From an uncultured Haloferula sp. (lineage in GTDB: Bacteria > Verrucomicrobiota > Verrucomicrobiae > Verrucomicrobiales > Akkermansiaceae), in NCBI GenBank assembly GCA_946885645.1, contig CAMPGU010000151.1, positions 1-9,787 of the forward strand: a stretch of 9,787 nt of DNA, written 5' to 3'. Positions 1 to 7,401 of this stretch are shown piece after piece (position 1 is the stretch's first letter; every line of letters begins with the position of its first letter). The notes beneath the pieces are model-generated. The model was given only the letters and a program-made list of their open reading frames with translations. It searched no databases and had not been told where the DNA came from. The translations under genes and the position numbers were made by a program.

Positions 1-573
1 CCAGACGTGGATCTCCTTCACCTTGCCGATGACGTTGGCCTGGAACCATTCCTTGAGCAGGCGGTTTTCCTCGAAGGTGTGGCCTTGGTTCCCCATCTGG
101 GTGATGATGCCCTTTTTCTTGGCCGCCTTGTGGAGCTGGTCGGCTTCCCACAGCGTGTTGACCAGCGGCTTCTGCACCATCACGTGTTTGCCCATGGCGA
201 TCGCGTGCATCGCGGCGGGGAAGTGAGAGTGGTCCGGGGTCGAAACGGTCACCGCGTCGATGACTTTTTCGTTCTCATCGAGCATTTTGCGGAAATCCCG
301 GTATTGCTTGGCTTTGGGGAATTTCGCGGCGGCCTTGGCGAGATTCTTGGCGTCCACATCGCAGATGGCGACGATCTCGTTCTCGAAGGAGGCGTTCACC
401 ATGTCCGAAAACCCCTTCCCTCCGACGCCGATGCAGGCGATGCCGAGTTTCTTTGAGGCCGGGGTGTCCTGCGCGCGGAGCAGCAGGTTCGGCAGGATGA
501 TCCCGCCCGCAGTGGTCACGGTGAGTCCTTTGAGGAATGAGCGGCGGGTCGAAAAAAGCGGATTGGTGGGCAT
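1..573 (-). CDS. Gfo/Idh/MocA-family oxidoreductase with Tat signal, 3' end beyond the window
   Basis: This is the N-terminal 191 residues of an NAD(P)-dependent oxidoreductase, read on the minus strand from the ATG at 573-571; the frame is still open at base 1. Residues 9-16 read TRRSFLKG, a clear twin-arginine export signal, followed by a hydrophobic stretch (about 17-32), so export in folded form is expected. The Rossmann fold begins near residue 43 with GIACIGVGGKG (glycine-rich nucleotide loop, 44-54); D72 after a beta strand is the usual ribose-binding position. STPDHSH is at 111-117. QKP at 134-136 takes the place of the common EKP motif; its lysine normally contacts cofactor and substrate. 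TQMGNQGH at 158-165 is typical of the large Planctomycetes/Verrucomicrobia subgroup. Substrate unknown, often sugars or cyclitols in this superfamily. No clear Shine-Dalgarno sequence. It diverges from the ribosomal operon and is probably unrelated to it. Confidence 0.9.
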   Translation of the reverse strand, partial: MPTNPLFSTRRSFLKGLTVTTAGGIILPNLLLRAQDTPASKKLGIACIGVGGKGFSDMVNASFENEIVAICDVDAKNLAKAAAKFPKAKQYRDFRKMLDENEKVIDAVTVSTPDHSHFPAAMHAIAMGKHVMVQKPLVNTLWEADQLHKAAKKKGIITQMGNQGHTFEENRLLKEWFQANVIGKVKEIHVW

Positions 574-747
574 GATGATAGGGGTTTCGGGTATCGGATC
601 TTTTGTTACTCCAGCGCATGGAATGGTTTTTCAAAGGAATTTCGGCCTCCCTCACTTGAAATTTCCCAATTTCGGGTGGACAAACCGGGCGGGCACCGGT
701 AACCGAATGCCCCTCCGCGGGCCCTCCGGCTCCGGAACCGGAACGAT
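574..747. other. Intergenic region between divergent oxidoreductase and tRNA gene
   Basis: This 174-nt spacer must hold the promoter of the minus-strand oxidoreductase and probably that of the tRNA. I see no convincing -35/-10 pair on either strand. It contains an inverted repeat, GAAATT (658-663) and AATTTC (668-673), separated by 4 nt. It also holds two copies of the octamer AATTTCGG (638-645 and 668-675), which recurs at 869-876 downstream of the tRNA. The last 40 bases before the tRNA are GC-rich. No gene is supported here. Confidence 0.5.
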
Positions 748-822
<75 letters not shown>

Positions 823-878
823 GATTTCCTTTTTAGCAGGCGGCCTGTGAGATCACGGGAAGATCAAAAATTTCGGGT

Positions 879-889
879 TTCCTAAGGAA
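879..889. promoter_or_regulatory. Palindrome TTCCTAAGGAA upstream of the operon promoter
   Basis: TTCC and GGAA flank a central TAA, giving a symmetric 11-base element. It lies about 35 nt upstream of the candidate -35 box at 922, next to the AT-rich stretch 899-918. A protein-binding site is possible. No terminator-like T-run follows, and the 4-bp stem is too weak to act as RNA structure alone. The functional role is inference only. Confidence 0.25.
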
Positions 890-898
890 TCTTTCCCC

Positions 899-949
899 GA
901 TAAATTTTTTCTAAATAGGTCTTGCCAGGTTGGCCGCGATCCCTAGATT
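899..949 (+). promoter_or_regulatory. Candidate sigma70-type promoter of the rpsL operon with AT-rich UP-like element
   Basis: A -35 box TTGCCA (922-927) and a -10 box TAGATT (944-949) are separated by 16 nt; each differs from the E. coli consensus at two positions. Directly upstream, 899-918 is an A/T-rich stretch with a run of T, resembling the UP elements of strong ribosomal promoters. This is the best promoter match between the tRNA and rpsL and has the right orientation. Transcription would begin near 956-957, giving a leader of about 160 nt before the rpsL start codon. The start point is inferred from box positions. Confidence 0.6.
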
Positions 950-956
950 CGCCGCC

Positions 957-1115
957 CCACATCGCCCCCTGACCCGGCATCAAATGCCATCAGGACGGCT
1001 TCATTCTCCAAACACTATCGGGTGCAGCTCCGGATAACAGGCTCCTGCGAGGGATTTTTCGCTCGCCGCCTGTCCGGTACGCTCCCAAGCGAACACCGAA
1101 CCACGCAGGAATCCA
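957..1115 (+). promoter_or_regulatory. Structured 5' leader of the str-S10 transcript (candidate cis-regulatory RNA)
   Basis: No reading frame here is convincing, but two strong hairpins can be drawn. Hairpin A (968-994): CCTGA/TCAGG outer and GGCAT/ATGCC inner stems, with loop CAA. Hairpin B (1030-1077): CCGGA/TCCGG, CAGGC/GCCTG and GCGAG/CTCGC stems, 15 pairs in all, with a TAA bulge, an internal loop TCCT opposite a single C, and a 10-nt apical loop containing ATTTTT. TCCTGCG at 1043-1049, part internal loop and part stem, is perfectly complementary to CGCAGGA at 1104-1110, which contains the rpsL ribosome-binding site. An alternative fold could therefore hide the site. Neither hairpin is followed by a U-run, so attenuation by intrinsic termination is not suggested. 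In many bacteria such leaders are bound by a ribosomal protein of the operon; which protein would act here is unknown. Confidence 0.5.
1107..1110 (+). promoter_or_regulatory. Shine-Dalgarno AGGA of rpsL
   Basis: AGGA lies 5 nt before the ATG at 1116. It is one of only two recognisable Shine-Dalgarno sequences in the operon, the other being before rplP. It forms part of the 7-nt segment complementary to the leader at 1043-1049. Confidence 0.55.
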
Positions 1116-1520
1116 ATGCCGACCATCAATCAGCTCGTCCGTAAAGGGCGACAGACTCCGATCGAAAAGTCGAAGTCTCCGGCGATGAGCAACTGTCCGC
1201 AGCGCCGCGGCGTCTGCCTTCAGGTCATGACCCGCACGCCGAAGAAGCCGAACTCGGCTCTCCGGAAAGTGGCGAAGGTCCGCCTGACCAACGGCTACGA
1301 AGTGATCGCCTACATCGGCGGTGAAGGCCACAACCTTCAGGAGCACTCCATCGTGCTCGTCCGCGGCGGCCGTGTGAAAGACCTTCCAGGTGTGCGCTAC
1401 CACATTGTCCGTGGTTCGCTCGATACCCTCGGCGTGGACAAGCGCCGCCAGAGCCGCTCGAAGTACGGTGCCAAGCGTCCGAAGCCGGGCCAGCCCGCTG
1501 CTACCGGCAAGAAGAAGTAA
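1116..1520 (+). CDS. rpsL: 30S ribosomal protein S12
   Basis: S12 sits at the 30S/50S interface near the decoding centre and helps control decoding accuracy. The 134-residue product matches the family throughout: NQLVRKGR at 5-12, [10 protein letters not shown] at 42-51, [11 protein letters not shown] at 68-78, [13 protein letters not shown] at 84-96 and [11 protein letters not shown] at 113-123. K43 and K88, the positions where changes give streptomycin resistance in other bacteria, are the sensitive wild-type residues. D89 is the aspartate that is methylthiolated in several species. The protein is about ten residues longer than E. coli S12 because of the tail [11 protein letters not shown]. 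It is the first gene of the operon, behind a structured leader and a modest AGGA site; rpsG follows after 31 nt. Confidence 0.98.
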   Translation: MPTINQLVRKGRQTPIEKSKSPAMSNCPQRRGVCLQVMTRTPKKPNSALRKVAKVRLTNGYEVIAYIGGEGHNLQEHSIVLVRGGRVKDLPGVRYHIVRGSLDTLGVDKRRQSRSKYGAKRPKPGQPAATGKKK

Positions 1521-1551
1521 TCCCGCGCCGAAGCCTTAATTTTTTCCGACC

Positions 1552-2025
1552 ATGTCACGCCGCAAGCGCACTTTCCACAAGCCCGACCGCCGGGATTCCC
1601 GTTACGACAGCCCCCTCGTCGGCCACCTCATTTCGAAGGTGATGCTCGACGGGAAGCGGTCCCTCGCGGAACGCATCGTTTACGCCGCCATCGATAAGGC
1701 CAGCGAAGGCGTCGATACCGTTGATCCGCTCGAAGTCGTCACCCGCGCGATCGAGAACGCCAAGCCGCGCGTGGAAGTGAAAAGCCGCCGTGTCGGTGGT
1801 GCCACTTACCAGGTGCCGCTTGAAGTCGCCGCCGACCGCTCCGAGTCCCTGGCCCTGCGCTGGATCGTCGGATACGCCCGCGGCCGCAAAGGCACCCCGA
1901 TGCACGTGGCCCTGGCCAACGAGCTGAAGGACGCCGCCAACAACCAAGGTTCTTCCGTCCGCAAGCGCGACGACGTTCACAAGATGGCCCAGGCCAACCG
2001 CGCCTTCGCCCACTTCCGCTGGTAA
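1552..2025 (+). CDS. rpsG: 30S ribosomal protein S7
   Basis: S7 starts assembly of the 30S head by binding the 3' major domain of 16S rRNA and contacts tRNA in the E site. The 157 residues match the usual bacterial length of about 156. Family motifs are present: the basic N-terminus SRRKR, ISKVMLDGKRSLAERIVY (about 27-44), RRVGGATYQVPLEV (about 79-92), RWIVGYARGRKG (about 103-114) and the C-terminal HKMAQANRAFAHFRW. The ATG has no Shine-Dalgarno sequence; a T-rich tract followed by CCGACC precedes it. In E. coli the roughly 100-nt rpsL-rpsG gap contains the S7 autoregulatory site. Here the gap is only 31 nt, so that element cannot be present in its known form. Confidence 0.98.
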   Translation: MSRRKRTFHKPDRRDSRYDSPLVGHLISKVMLDGKRSLAERIVYAAIDKASEGVDTVDPLEVVTRAIENAKPRVEVKSRRVGGATYQVPLEVAADRSESLALRWIVGYARGRKGTPMHVALANELKDAANNQGSSVRKRDDVHKMAQANRAFAHFRW

Positions 2026-2058
2026 ATTCCTCATCGGGGCTTCCCGCCCCACGCCGCC

Positions 2059-4206
2059 ATGTCTTCCAACCACAACAGTCCTGATAGGCCGTATCCGCTC
2101 GAGCGGACACGGAACATCGGGATTGCGGCGCACATCGACGCCGGGAAGACCACGCTCACGGAGCGCATCCTCTTCTACACGGGGATGATCCACAAGATCG
2201 GCGAGGTGCACGACGGTGCCGCGACGACCGACTGGATGGAGCAGGAGCGCGAGCGCGGCATCACGATCACTTCAGCCGCCGTGACTACCGAGTGGTGGCA
2301 GCGCGAGGAGGCAGGGATCGTGAAGTCCTTCACCGGACAAAAGCAGCGGATCAACATCATCGATACCCCCGGCCACGTGGATTTCACTGCCGAGGTGGAG
2401 CGCTCGCTCCGGGTGCTCGATGGAGCGATCGTCGTTTTCTGCGGCGTCGCCGGTGTGCAGCCCCAGACCGAGACGGTTTGGCGCCAAGCCACCAAGTATC
2501 ACGTCCCGCGCATCGTGTTCGTCAACAAGATGGACCGCGTGGGCGCGAATTTCGATAACGTCTTCCACGAGGTGAAGGAGAAGCTCGGCGCGAACGCCGT
2601 GCGCGTCCTGATCCCGATCGGCGCCGAAGATCACCTGATCGGCCAGATCGACGTGGTGAACCAGAAGGCGATCCACTACATCGACGACGCCACCTTCGGC
2701 TCCACCTACGAGATCGCCGATCTCAACGAGCAGGAGAAGGCCATCGCCCAGGAAGCCTACACGGAACTCCTCGATATCGTCGCCGGTGTGGACGATCAGC
2801 TCGGCGAGAAGTTCCTCATGGAGGAGCCGATCACTCCCGCGGACCTGAAGTCCGCGATTCGCCGCGCCACGGTGGCCAACAAGCTCGTTCCGGTCGCCGG
2901 CGGTTCCGCCTTCAAGAACAAGGGCGTCCAGTATCTCCTCGATGCCGTCGTCGATTACCTCCCGAGCCCGCTGGAACTTCCGGCGATGATCGGGATGGAT
3001 CCGGACAACGAGGAGCACAAGATCGAGGTCCACACGAGCGACAACGAGAAGTTCTGTTCCCTCGCGTTCAAACTCTGGGCCGATAAATTCGTCGGAAAGC
3101 TGGTTTTCTTCCGCGTCTATTCCGGTGTCATCAAGAAAGGCGACACCGTTTACAACCCGAGGACCCGCCGATCCGAACGAGTCGGCCGCCTCATCCAGAT
3201 CCAGGCAAACGAGCACAAGGACATCACTGCCTGTTACGCCGGCGATATCGCAGCGATGGTCGGGTTGAAGAACGTCACCACCGGTGACACCCTGGCTGAA
3301 GAAGATTACGACGTCGTCCTTGAACCCCCCACCTTCCCGGAGCCCGTCATTTCCATGGCGGTTGAGCCGAAAACCAAAGCGGACCAGGAGAAGCTCGCCA
3401 ATGCGCTGAGCCGCCTCTCCGAAGAGGATCCCACTTTCCAGGTCAAGACCGATGAGGAAACCGGTCAGACCATCATCTCGGGCATGGGCGAGCTCCACCT
3501 GGAGATCATCGTCGATCGCCTGAAGCGCGAGTTCAAGGTGGAGGCCAATACCGGTGCTCCCCAGATCGCCTACCGCGAGACCATCACCGCCGAAGCCCCG
3601 GGCGAAGGCAAGCTGGTCAAGCAGTCCGGCGGCCGCGGCCAATACGGCCACGTGCGCCTGCAGGTCCGCCCGAACGAAAAGGGCAAGGGCCTGACGATCG
3701 AGAACAAGATCGTCGGCGGCGAAATCCCGAAGGATTATCACAATGCCGTCTTCAAGGGCGTCAATGAAGCGATGACCAACGGCATCATCGCCGGTTACCC
3801 GGTGATCGACGTGCATGTGGACGTCCTCGGCGGTTCCTTCCACGAAGTGGACTCCAACGAGAACGCTTTCACGATGGCCGCCATCTTCGCGATGAAGGAC
3901 GCCTTCAAGAAGGCCAAGGCCATCCTCCTCGAGCCGATCATGGCCGTGGAAGTCTCCACCCCGGACGACTACCAAGGCGACGTGATGGGCGATCTGAACC
4001 GCCGCCGCGGCCAGATCCAGAACATGGAAAGCAAGGGCAAGCTCGCCGTGATCCGCGCGAACGTCCCCTTGAAGGAAATGTTCGGCTACTCCACCGCCGT
4101 CCGCACGCTTTCGTCCGGCCGCGCTTCCTATTCGATGACTCCTTCGCACTTCGAGCAGGTGCCCGGAAACATCGTTGCGGAAATCACCGCCGACCGCGGC
4201 CACTGA
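2059..4206 (+). CDS. fusA: Translation elongation factor G
   Basis: EF-G is the cytoplasmic GTPase that drives translocation of tRNA and mRNA and acts in ribosome recycling. The P-loop AHIDAGKT is at 24-31, the switch I region ends in RERGITI (64-70), the G3 motif DTPGH is at 102-106 (H106 is the catalytic histidine) and NKMD is at 156-159; GSAFKNKG supplies the guanine-contacting SA. Domains II to V follow, including [10 protein letters not shown] in domain IV, the domain that enters the A site, and [13 protein letters not shown] near the C-terminus. At 715 residues it is slightly longer than the 690-705 typical of the family, partly through extra residues between switch I and G3 (about 79-97). 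The ATG follows CGCC with no Shine-Dalgarno sequence. The early codons (2080-2200) use more CGG, GGG and GCG than the rest of the gene. tuf, often next, is absent. Confidence 0.98.
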   Translation: MSSNHNSPDRPYPLERTRNIGIAAHIDAGKTTLTERILFYTGMIHKIGEVHDGAATTDWMEQERERGITITSAAVTTEWWQREEAGIVKSFTGQKQRINIIDTPGHVDFTAEVERSLRVLDGAIVVFCGVAGVQPQTETVWRQATKYHVPRIVFVNKMDRVGANFDNVFHEVKEKLGANAVRVLIPIGAEDHLIGQIDVVNQKAIHYIDDATFGSTYEIADLNEQEKAIAQEAYTELLDIVAGVDDQLGEKFLMEEPITPADLKSAIRRATVANKLVPVAGGSAFKNKGVQYLLDAVVDYLPSPLELPAMIGMDPDNEEHKIEVHTSDNEKFCSLAFKLWADKFVGKLVFFRVYSGVIKKGDTVYNPRTRRSERVGRLIQIQANEHKDITACYAGDIAAMVGLKNVTTGDTLAEEDYDVVLEPPTFPEPVISMAVEPKTKADQEKLANALSRLSEEDPTFQVKTDEETGQTIISGMGELHLEIIVDRLKREFKVEANTGAPQIAYRETITAEAPGEGKLVKQSGGRGQYGHVRLQVRPNEKGKGLTIENKIVGGEIPKDYHNAVFKGVNEAMTNGIIAGYPVIDVHVDVLGGSFHEVDSNENAFTMAAIFAMKDAFKKAKAILLEPIMAVEVSTPDDYQGDVMGDLNRRRGQIQNMESKGKLAVIRANVPLKEMFGYSTAVRTLSSGRASYSMTPSHFEQVPGNIVAEITADRGH

Positions 4207-4243
4207 CAACTTTACCCAACATCTCTCAACCTAATCCACCGCC

Positions 4244-4552
4244 ATGGAAAACCAGAAGATCCGCATCCGCCTGCGCGCTTTCGATCACCGCGCCATCGAC
4301 CGCTCCGCCGCGGAGATCGTCGAAACCGCCAAGCGCACCGGTGCCAAGGTGGCCGGCCCGATCCCGCTTCCGACCCGCATCGAAAAGTTCAGCGTGAACC
4401 GCTCCGTGCACGTCAACAAGAAGTCGATGGAACAGTTCGAGATCCGCACCCACAAGCGCGTCCTCGACATCGTCGATCCCACCGCCCGTACCGTCGATGA
4501 GCTGAAGAAGCTCAACCTGCCCGCCGGTGTCGATATCGCCATCCGCATCTGA
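4244..4552 (+). CDS. rpsJ: 30S ribosomal protein S10
   Basis: S10 lies in the 30S head and, with NusB, also takes part in transcription antitermination and contacts NusG. The 102-residue product has the usual length. It begins [16 protein letters not shown] and contains [23 protein letters not shown] across the extended loop (about 38-60), then [12 protein letters not shown] (about 65-76) and a C-terminal VDIAIRI strand. It follows fusA after only 37 nt. That leaves no room for the long leader through which L4 controls the S10 operon in E. coli. The spacer is poor in G and ends CACCGCC before the ATG, without a Shine-Dalgarno sequence. Confidence 0.97.
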   Translation: MENQKIRIRLRAFDHRAIDRSAAEIVETAKRTGAKVAGPIPLPTRIEKFSVNRSVHVNKKSMEQFEIRTHKRVLDIVDPTARTVDELKKLNLPAGVDIAIRI

Positions 4553-4602
4553 GCCACTGATCTCAGATCCCAGCACTTCAAATTTTCCAACCGATCCCAG
4601 CC

Positions 4603-5244
4603 ATGTCTCTCGGACTTCTCGGTAAAAAGCTCGGCATGACCCGTCTTTTCGACGCGGCCAGCCAGTCCATGATTCCCGTCACTGTCATTGAAGTGAGCGG
4701 AAACACCTGTCTGCAGGTGAAGACCGTCGAAAAGGACGGCTACTCGGCCGTTCAGGTCGGCTACGGCGACAAGAAGGAATCCCGCACGGACAAGCCTTCT
4801 CTCGGCCACTTCAAGAAGCACGGCTCCGCGCCCAAGTATAAGGTGCAGGAATTCCGCTTCCCGGCCGACCAAGCCGCTCCGGAAACCCACACGGGTCTGG
4901 AGACCTTCACGGCCGGCCAGTGGGTCGACGTGATCGGCACCACCAAGGGCCGGGGTTTCCAAGGTGCGGTGAAGCGCCACGGTTTCGGTGGTCTCAAGAT
5001 GACCCACGGGTCCATGATGCACCGCCGGACGGGCGCTATCGGCTGCCGTTCCACCCCGGGCCGCGTCTGGAAGAACCAGAAGATGCCCGGACACATGGGC
5101 GATGTGCCCCGTACCGTGCAGAACCTGAAGGTCGTCGCCGTGCGCCCCGAGGACGGCGTGATCCTGATTTCCGGTGCCGTGCCCGGCGCCAAGGGCAGCT
5201 ACCTCACCGTCCGCCCTGCCAAGAAGAAGACCGCCGCCGCCTGA
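4603..5244 (+). CDS. rplC: 50S ribosomal protein L3
   Basis: L3 is an early-assembly protein of the large subunit whose long loop reaches toward the peptidyl transferase centre. The 213 residues are of normal length. The start [15 protein letters not shown] is typical. The central extension at about 115-166 carries [14 protein letters not shown], the HGS and HRR motifs and [13 protein letters not shown]. The C-terminal half ends in [18 protein letters not shown] plus a short KKKTAAA tail. In E. coli a glutamine in the GSIGQ segment is methylated by PrmB; the matching residue here appears to be C148, as in many non-proteobacterial L3 proteins, so that modification is not expected. The ATG follows CCCAGCC with no Shine-Dalgarno sequence; rplD begins 41 nt after the stop. 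Confidence 0.97.
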   Translation: MSLGLLGKKLGMTRLFDAASQSMIPVTVIEVSGNTCLQVKTVEKDGYSAVQVGYGDKKESRTDKPSLGHFKKHGSAPKYKVQEFRFPADQAAPETHTGLETFTAGQWVDVIGTTKGRGFQGAVKRHGFGGLKMTHGSMMHRRTGAIGCRSTPGRVWKNQKMPGHMGDVPRTVQNLKVVAVRPEDGVILISGAVPGAKGSYLTVRPAKKKTAAA

Positions 5245-5285
5245 GGCAAAGCGTCTGAACCGTAACTCTCAAACGCATCCCAGTC

Positions 5286-5894
5286 ATGCCCGCGAAAACT
5301 CTCACCGCTGACGCCGCACAGAGCGCGAACATCCTGCTCGCCGAAGCCGACAAAGGCAAACAGGCCGTGCACGATCTCGTGACCGCCTACCGCGCCAACC
5401 GCCGCACCGGTTCCGCCAATACCAAGACCCGCGGCGAGGTCTCCGGCAACAACAAGAAGATCTACAAGCAGAAGGGCACCGGTAACGCCCGCCACGGCGA
5501 CAAGCGCGCCCCGATCTTCGTCGGCGGCGGTGTCGTCTTCGGGCCGCGTCCGCGCGATTACTCGAAGAAGGTGCCGAAGAACGTCCGCAAGCTGGCCCTG
5601 CGCCGCGTGCTGGGCGATCTCGTCCGCGACGAGTCCATCAAGGTGCTTCCTTCCTTCTCCATTGCCGACGGCAAGACGAAGTCCTTCGTCGCCGCCGTGA
5701 CCGCCGAGGTCGAGGCGAAGAAGGTGCTCATCGTGGCCAAGAGCTTCGACGACAAGACCTACCTCGCCGCCCGCAACATCGGCTGGGCCCAGCTCGTCAC
5801 CGCCGACAGCGTGAACGTGGAGGAGCTGCTCCATGCCAAGACCGTCCTCGTGGTCGAGGACGCGCTCGAGACCTTCGCCAAGCGCACCGCCTGA
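5286..5894 (+). CDS. rplD: 50S ribosomal protein L4
   Basis: L4 binds domain I of 23S rRNA and its loop lines the narrow part of the peptide exit tunnel next to L22. The product has 202 residues, normal for the family. The extended loop is recognisable at about 41-92, with [20 protein letters not shown] then [15 protein letters not shown] and FGPRPRDY, followed by KKVRKLA-type helices ([15 protein letters not shown], 96-110). In E. coli L4 represses its own operon through the S10 leader; no such leader exists here, so regulation by L4, if any, must act elsewhere. The start region ends CATCCCAGTC before the ATG, without a Shine-Dalgarno sequence. rplW follows after 23 nt. Confidence 0.96.
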   Translation: MPAKTLTADAAQSANILLAEADKGKQAVHDLVTAYRANRRTGSANTKTRGEVSGNNKKIYKQKGTGNARHGDKRAPIFVGGGVVFGPRPRDYSKKVPKNVRKLALRRVLGDLVRDESIKVLPSFSIADGKTKSFVAAVTAEVEAKKVLIVAKSFDDKTYLAARNIGWAQLVTADSVNVEELLHAKTVLVVEDALETFAKRTA

Positions 5895-5917
5895 TCCCTT
5901 ATCGCTGAACACGCGCC

Positions 5918-6202
5918 ATGAAAGACATCTATCAAGTCATCAAGAACGTCCGCCTCAGCGAGAAGGCCACCATGCTCCAGGAGACCAATAACGAGGTCGT
6001 CCTGGAAGTGGACCGCAAGGCCAACAAGCTCGAAATCAAGCGTGCCGTCGAAACCCTCCTGGGCAAGAAGGTCGCCGACGTCCGCACCCTCAACTACAGC
6101 GGCAAGGCCAAGCGCAAGCGCCGTGCCGACGAGGGCCGCACCAACCACTGGAAGAAGGCCGTGGTTCGCCTGAAGGAAGGCGAATCCTTCGACCTCGTCT
6201 GA
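5918..6202 (+). CDS. rplW: 50S ribosomal protein L23
   Basis: L23 sits at the mouth of the exit tunnel, where trigger factor and the signal recognition particle dock. The 94-residue product has the family size. The signature LSEKAT is at 13-18; E15 corresponds to the glutamate (E18 in E. coli) needed for trigger factor binding. Next come a helix rich in EIKRAVETLLGKKV (about 39-52), the strand VRTLNY, and the basic segment KAKRKRR (about 63-69) that contacts 23S rRNA. The gene lies between rplD and rplB in the standard S10 order, and its ATG follows ACGCGCC with no Shine-Dalgarno sequence. Confidence 0.96.
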   Translation: MKDIYQVIKNVRLSEKATMLQETNNEVVLEVDRKANKLEIKRAVETLLGKKVADVRTLNYSGKAKRKRRADEGRTNHWKKAVVRLKEGESFDLV

Positions 6203-6242
6203 TTTTCTAACCGGCTAACCCCGAACAACCCTCAAGCGAGCC

Positions 6243-7085
6243 ATGTCTCTCAAGGAGTTCACACCCAATACCCCGTCCGAACGCTACAAGGTGCTTCCGT
6301 CCTTCGACGAAATCACCAAGCACAAGCCGGAGAAGAGCCTTCTTTCCCCGCTCAAAAGGAGCGGCGGCCGGAACAACACGGGCCGGATCACGACCCGCCA
6401 CATCGGCGGCGGCCACAAGCGTCACTACCGCCTGATCGACTTCAAGCGCGGCAAGCACGACGCCCCCGCCACCGTGGTCGGTATCGAGTACGATCCGAAC
6501 CGCACCTGCCGCATCGCGCTGATCCAGTACAAGGACGGTCAGAAGAGCTACATCCTGGCTCCTGCCGGTCTTGAAACGGGGGCCAGCGTGGTTTCCGGCG
6601 AGAAGGTGGCCCCGAAGGTGGGCAACGCGATGCCGCTCAAGAGCGTCCCGCTCGGCACCGCGATCCACAACATCGAGCTGATCCCGGGCAACGGCGGCAA
6701 GGTCGCCCGCGCTGCCGGCCAGCAAGCCATCCTCTCCAACCGCGAAGGCGGCTGGGCGCTGGTCAAGATGCCTTCCGGTGAAATCCGCCGCTTCAACGAA
6801 GCTTGCTACTGCACCATCGGCACCGTGGGCAACCGCGACCACATGAACGAGGTGTCCGGCAAGGCCGGCCGCACCCGCTGGCAGGGCGTCCGCCCGACCG
6901 TCCGCGGCATGTGCATGAACCCCGTCGATCACCCGAACGGTGGTGGCGAGGGCAAATCGAAGTCCGGTGGCGGTCGCCAGCACCTTCTCAGCCCCTGGGG
7001 CCACGCGAAGGGCCAGAAGACCCGCAAGCCGAAGAAGGTCACCAGCACCTTCATCGTCGAAAGCCGCCACAACAAGAAGCGCTAA
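6243..7085 (+). CDS. rplB: 50S ribosomal protein L2
   Basis: L2 is among the most conserved large-subunit proteins; it binds 23S rRNA near the peptidyl transferase centre and supports subunit joining. The 280 residues span the N-terminal extension, the OB-like and SH3-like domains (about 65-200) and a basic C-terminal tail. Motifs include [18 protein letters not shown] (about 40-57), [10 protein letters not shown] (228-237) and [16 protein letters not shown] (250-265). H230 matches E. coli His229 (mature numbering), implicated in activity. The second histidine of the E. coli DHPH motif is N232 here. The region between GGGEG and SPWG contains an added GK/SGGGR stretch, so the protein is slightly longer than the E. 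coli form of 273. The ATG follows CAAGCGAGCC; rpsS starts 18 nt after the stop, the tightest gap in the operon. Confidence 0.97.
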   Translation: MSLKEFTPNTPSERYKVLPSFDEITKHKPEKSLLSPLKRSGGRNNTGRITTRHIGGGHKRHYRLIDFKRGKHDAPATVVGIEYDPNRTCRIALIQYKDGQKSYILAPAGLETGASVVSGEKVAPKVGNAMPLKSVPLGTAIHNIELIPGNGGKVARAAGQQAILSNREGGWALVKMPSGEIRRFNEACYCTIGTVGNRDHMNEVSGKAGRTRWQGVRPTVRGMCMNPVDHPNGGGEGKSKSGGGRQHLLSPWGHAKGQKTRKPKKVTSTFIVESRHNKKR

Positions 7086-7103
7086 TCTTTACCTAACGAA
7101 CTC

Positions 7104-7373
7104 ATGCCACGCTCTCTCAAGAAGGGTCCGTACATCGACCAGAAGCTTCTGGCCAAGATCGACACCGCTGCCGCCGCCGGCGACAAGAAGCCGATCAAGA
7201 CCTGGAGCCGCGCTTCGATGATCACGCCGGACTTCGTCGGCCTGAACTTCGCCGTGCACAACGGCAAGACCTTTGTCCCGGTGTATGTCACCGAGAACAT
7301 GGTCGGCCACAAGCTCGGTGAATTCGCCCCGACCCGCCTGTTCCGCGCTCACGGCGGTATCGGCAAGAAGTAA
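7104..7373 (+). CDS. rpsS: 30S ribosomal protein S19
   Basis: S19 binds 16S rRNA in the 30S head with S13 and touches the A-site finger of the large subunit. The 89 residues match the family well: [11 protein letters not shown] at the N-terminus, [15 protein letters not shown] (about 32-46), [27 protein letters not shown] (about 52-78, written in family order) and a GGIGKK tail. All four arginine codons are CGC, typical of highly expressed genes here. The ATG follows CGAACTC without a Shine-Dalgarno sequence. In nearly all bacteria rplV comes next; here an unrelated gene intervenes, starting 28 nt after the stop. Confidence 0.97.
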   Translation: MPRSLKKGPYIDQKLLAKIDTAAAAGDKKPIKTWSRASMITPDFVGLNFAVHNGKTFVPVYVTENMVGHKLGEFAPTRLFRAHGGIGKK

Positions 7374-7401
7374 GAATCCATCCCGAACGCCTCCGTTTCC
7401 C

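Noticed and set aside
7..456. Plus-strand frames over the first 750 bases
   Set aside because: They lie opposite the clearly conserved Tat-signal oxidoreductase on the minus strand and show no recognisable motifs.
837..847. Hairpin CAGG-CGG-CCTG after the tRNA as a terminator
   Set aside because: The stem is only 4 bp and the T-run lies before it rather than after it, on either reading.
990..1403. Minus-strand frame covering the rpsL leader and gene
   Set aside because: Its second half mirrors rpsL and its first half the structured leader. The composition is shadow-like and no family is recognisable.
2272..4209. Open frame of 645 codons antisense to fusA
   Set aside because: It lies entirely opposite a fully conserved fusA. 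Long antisense frames are expected where sense codons strongly favour G/C at the third position. The translation resembles no known protein.
7273..7401. Upstream extension of the inserted gene into rpsS
   Set aside because: The extra 43 residues are rpsS read in another frame. The signal peptide begins at the ATG at 7402, which lies after the rpsS stop.
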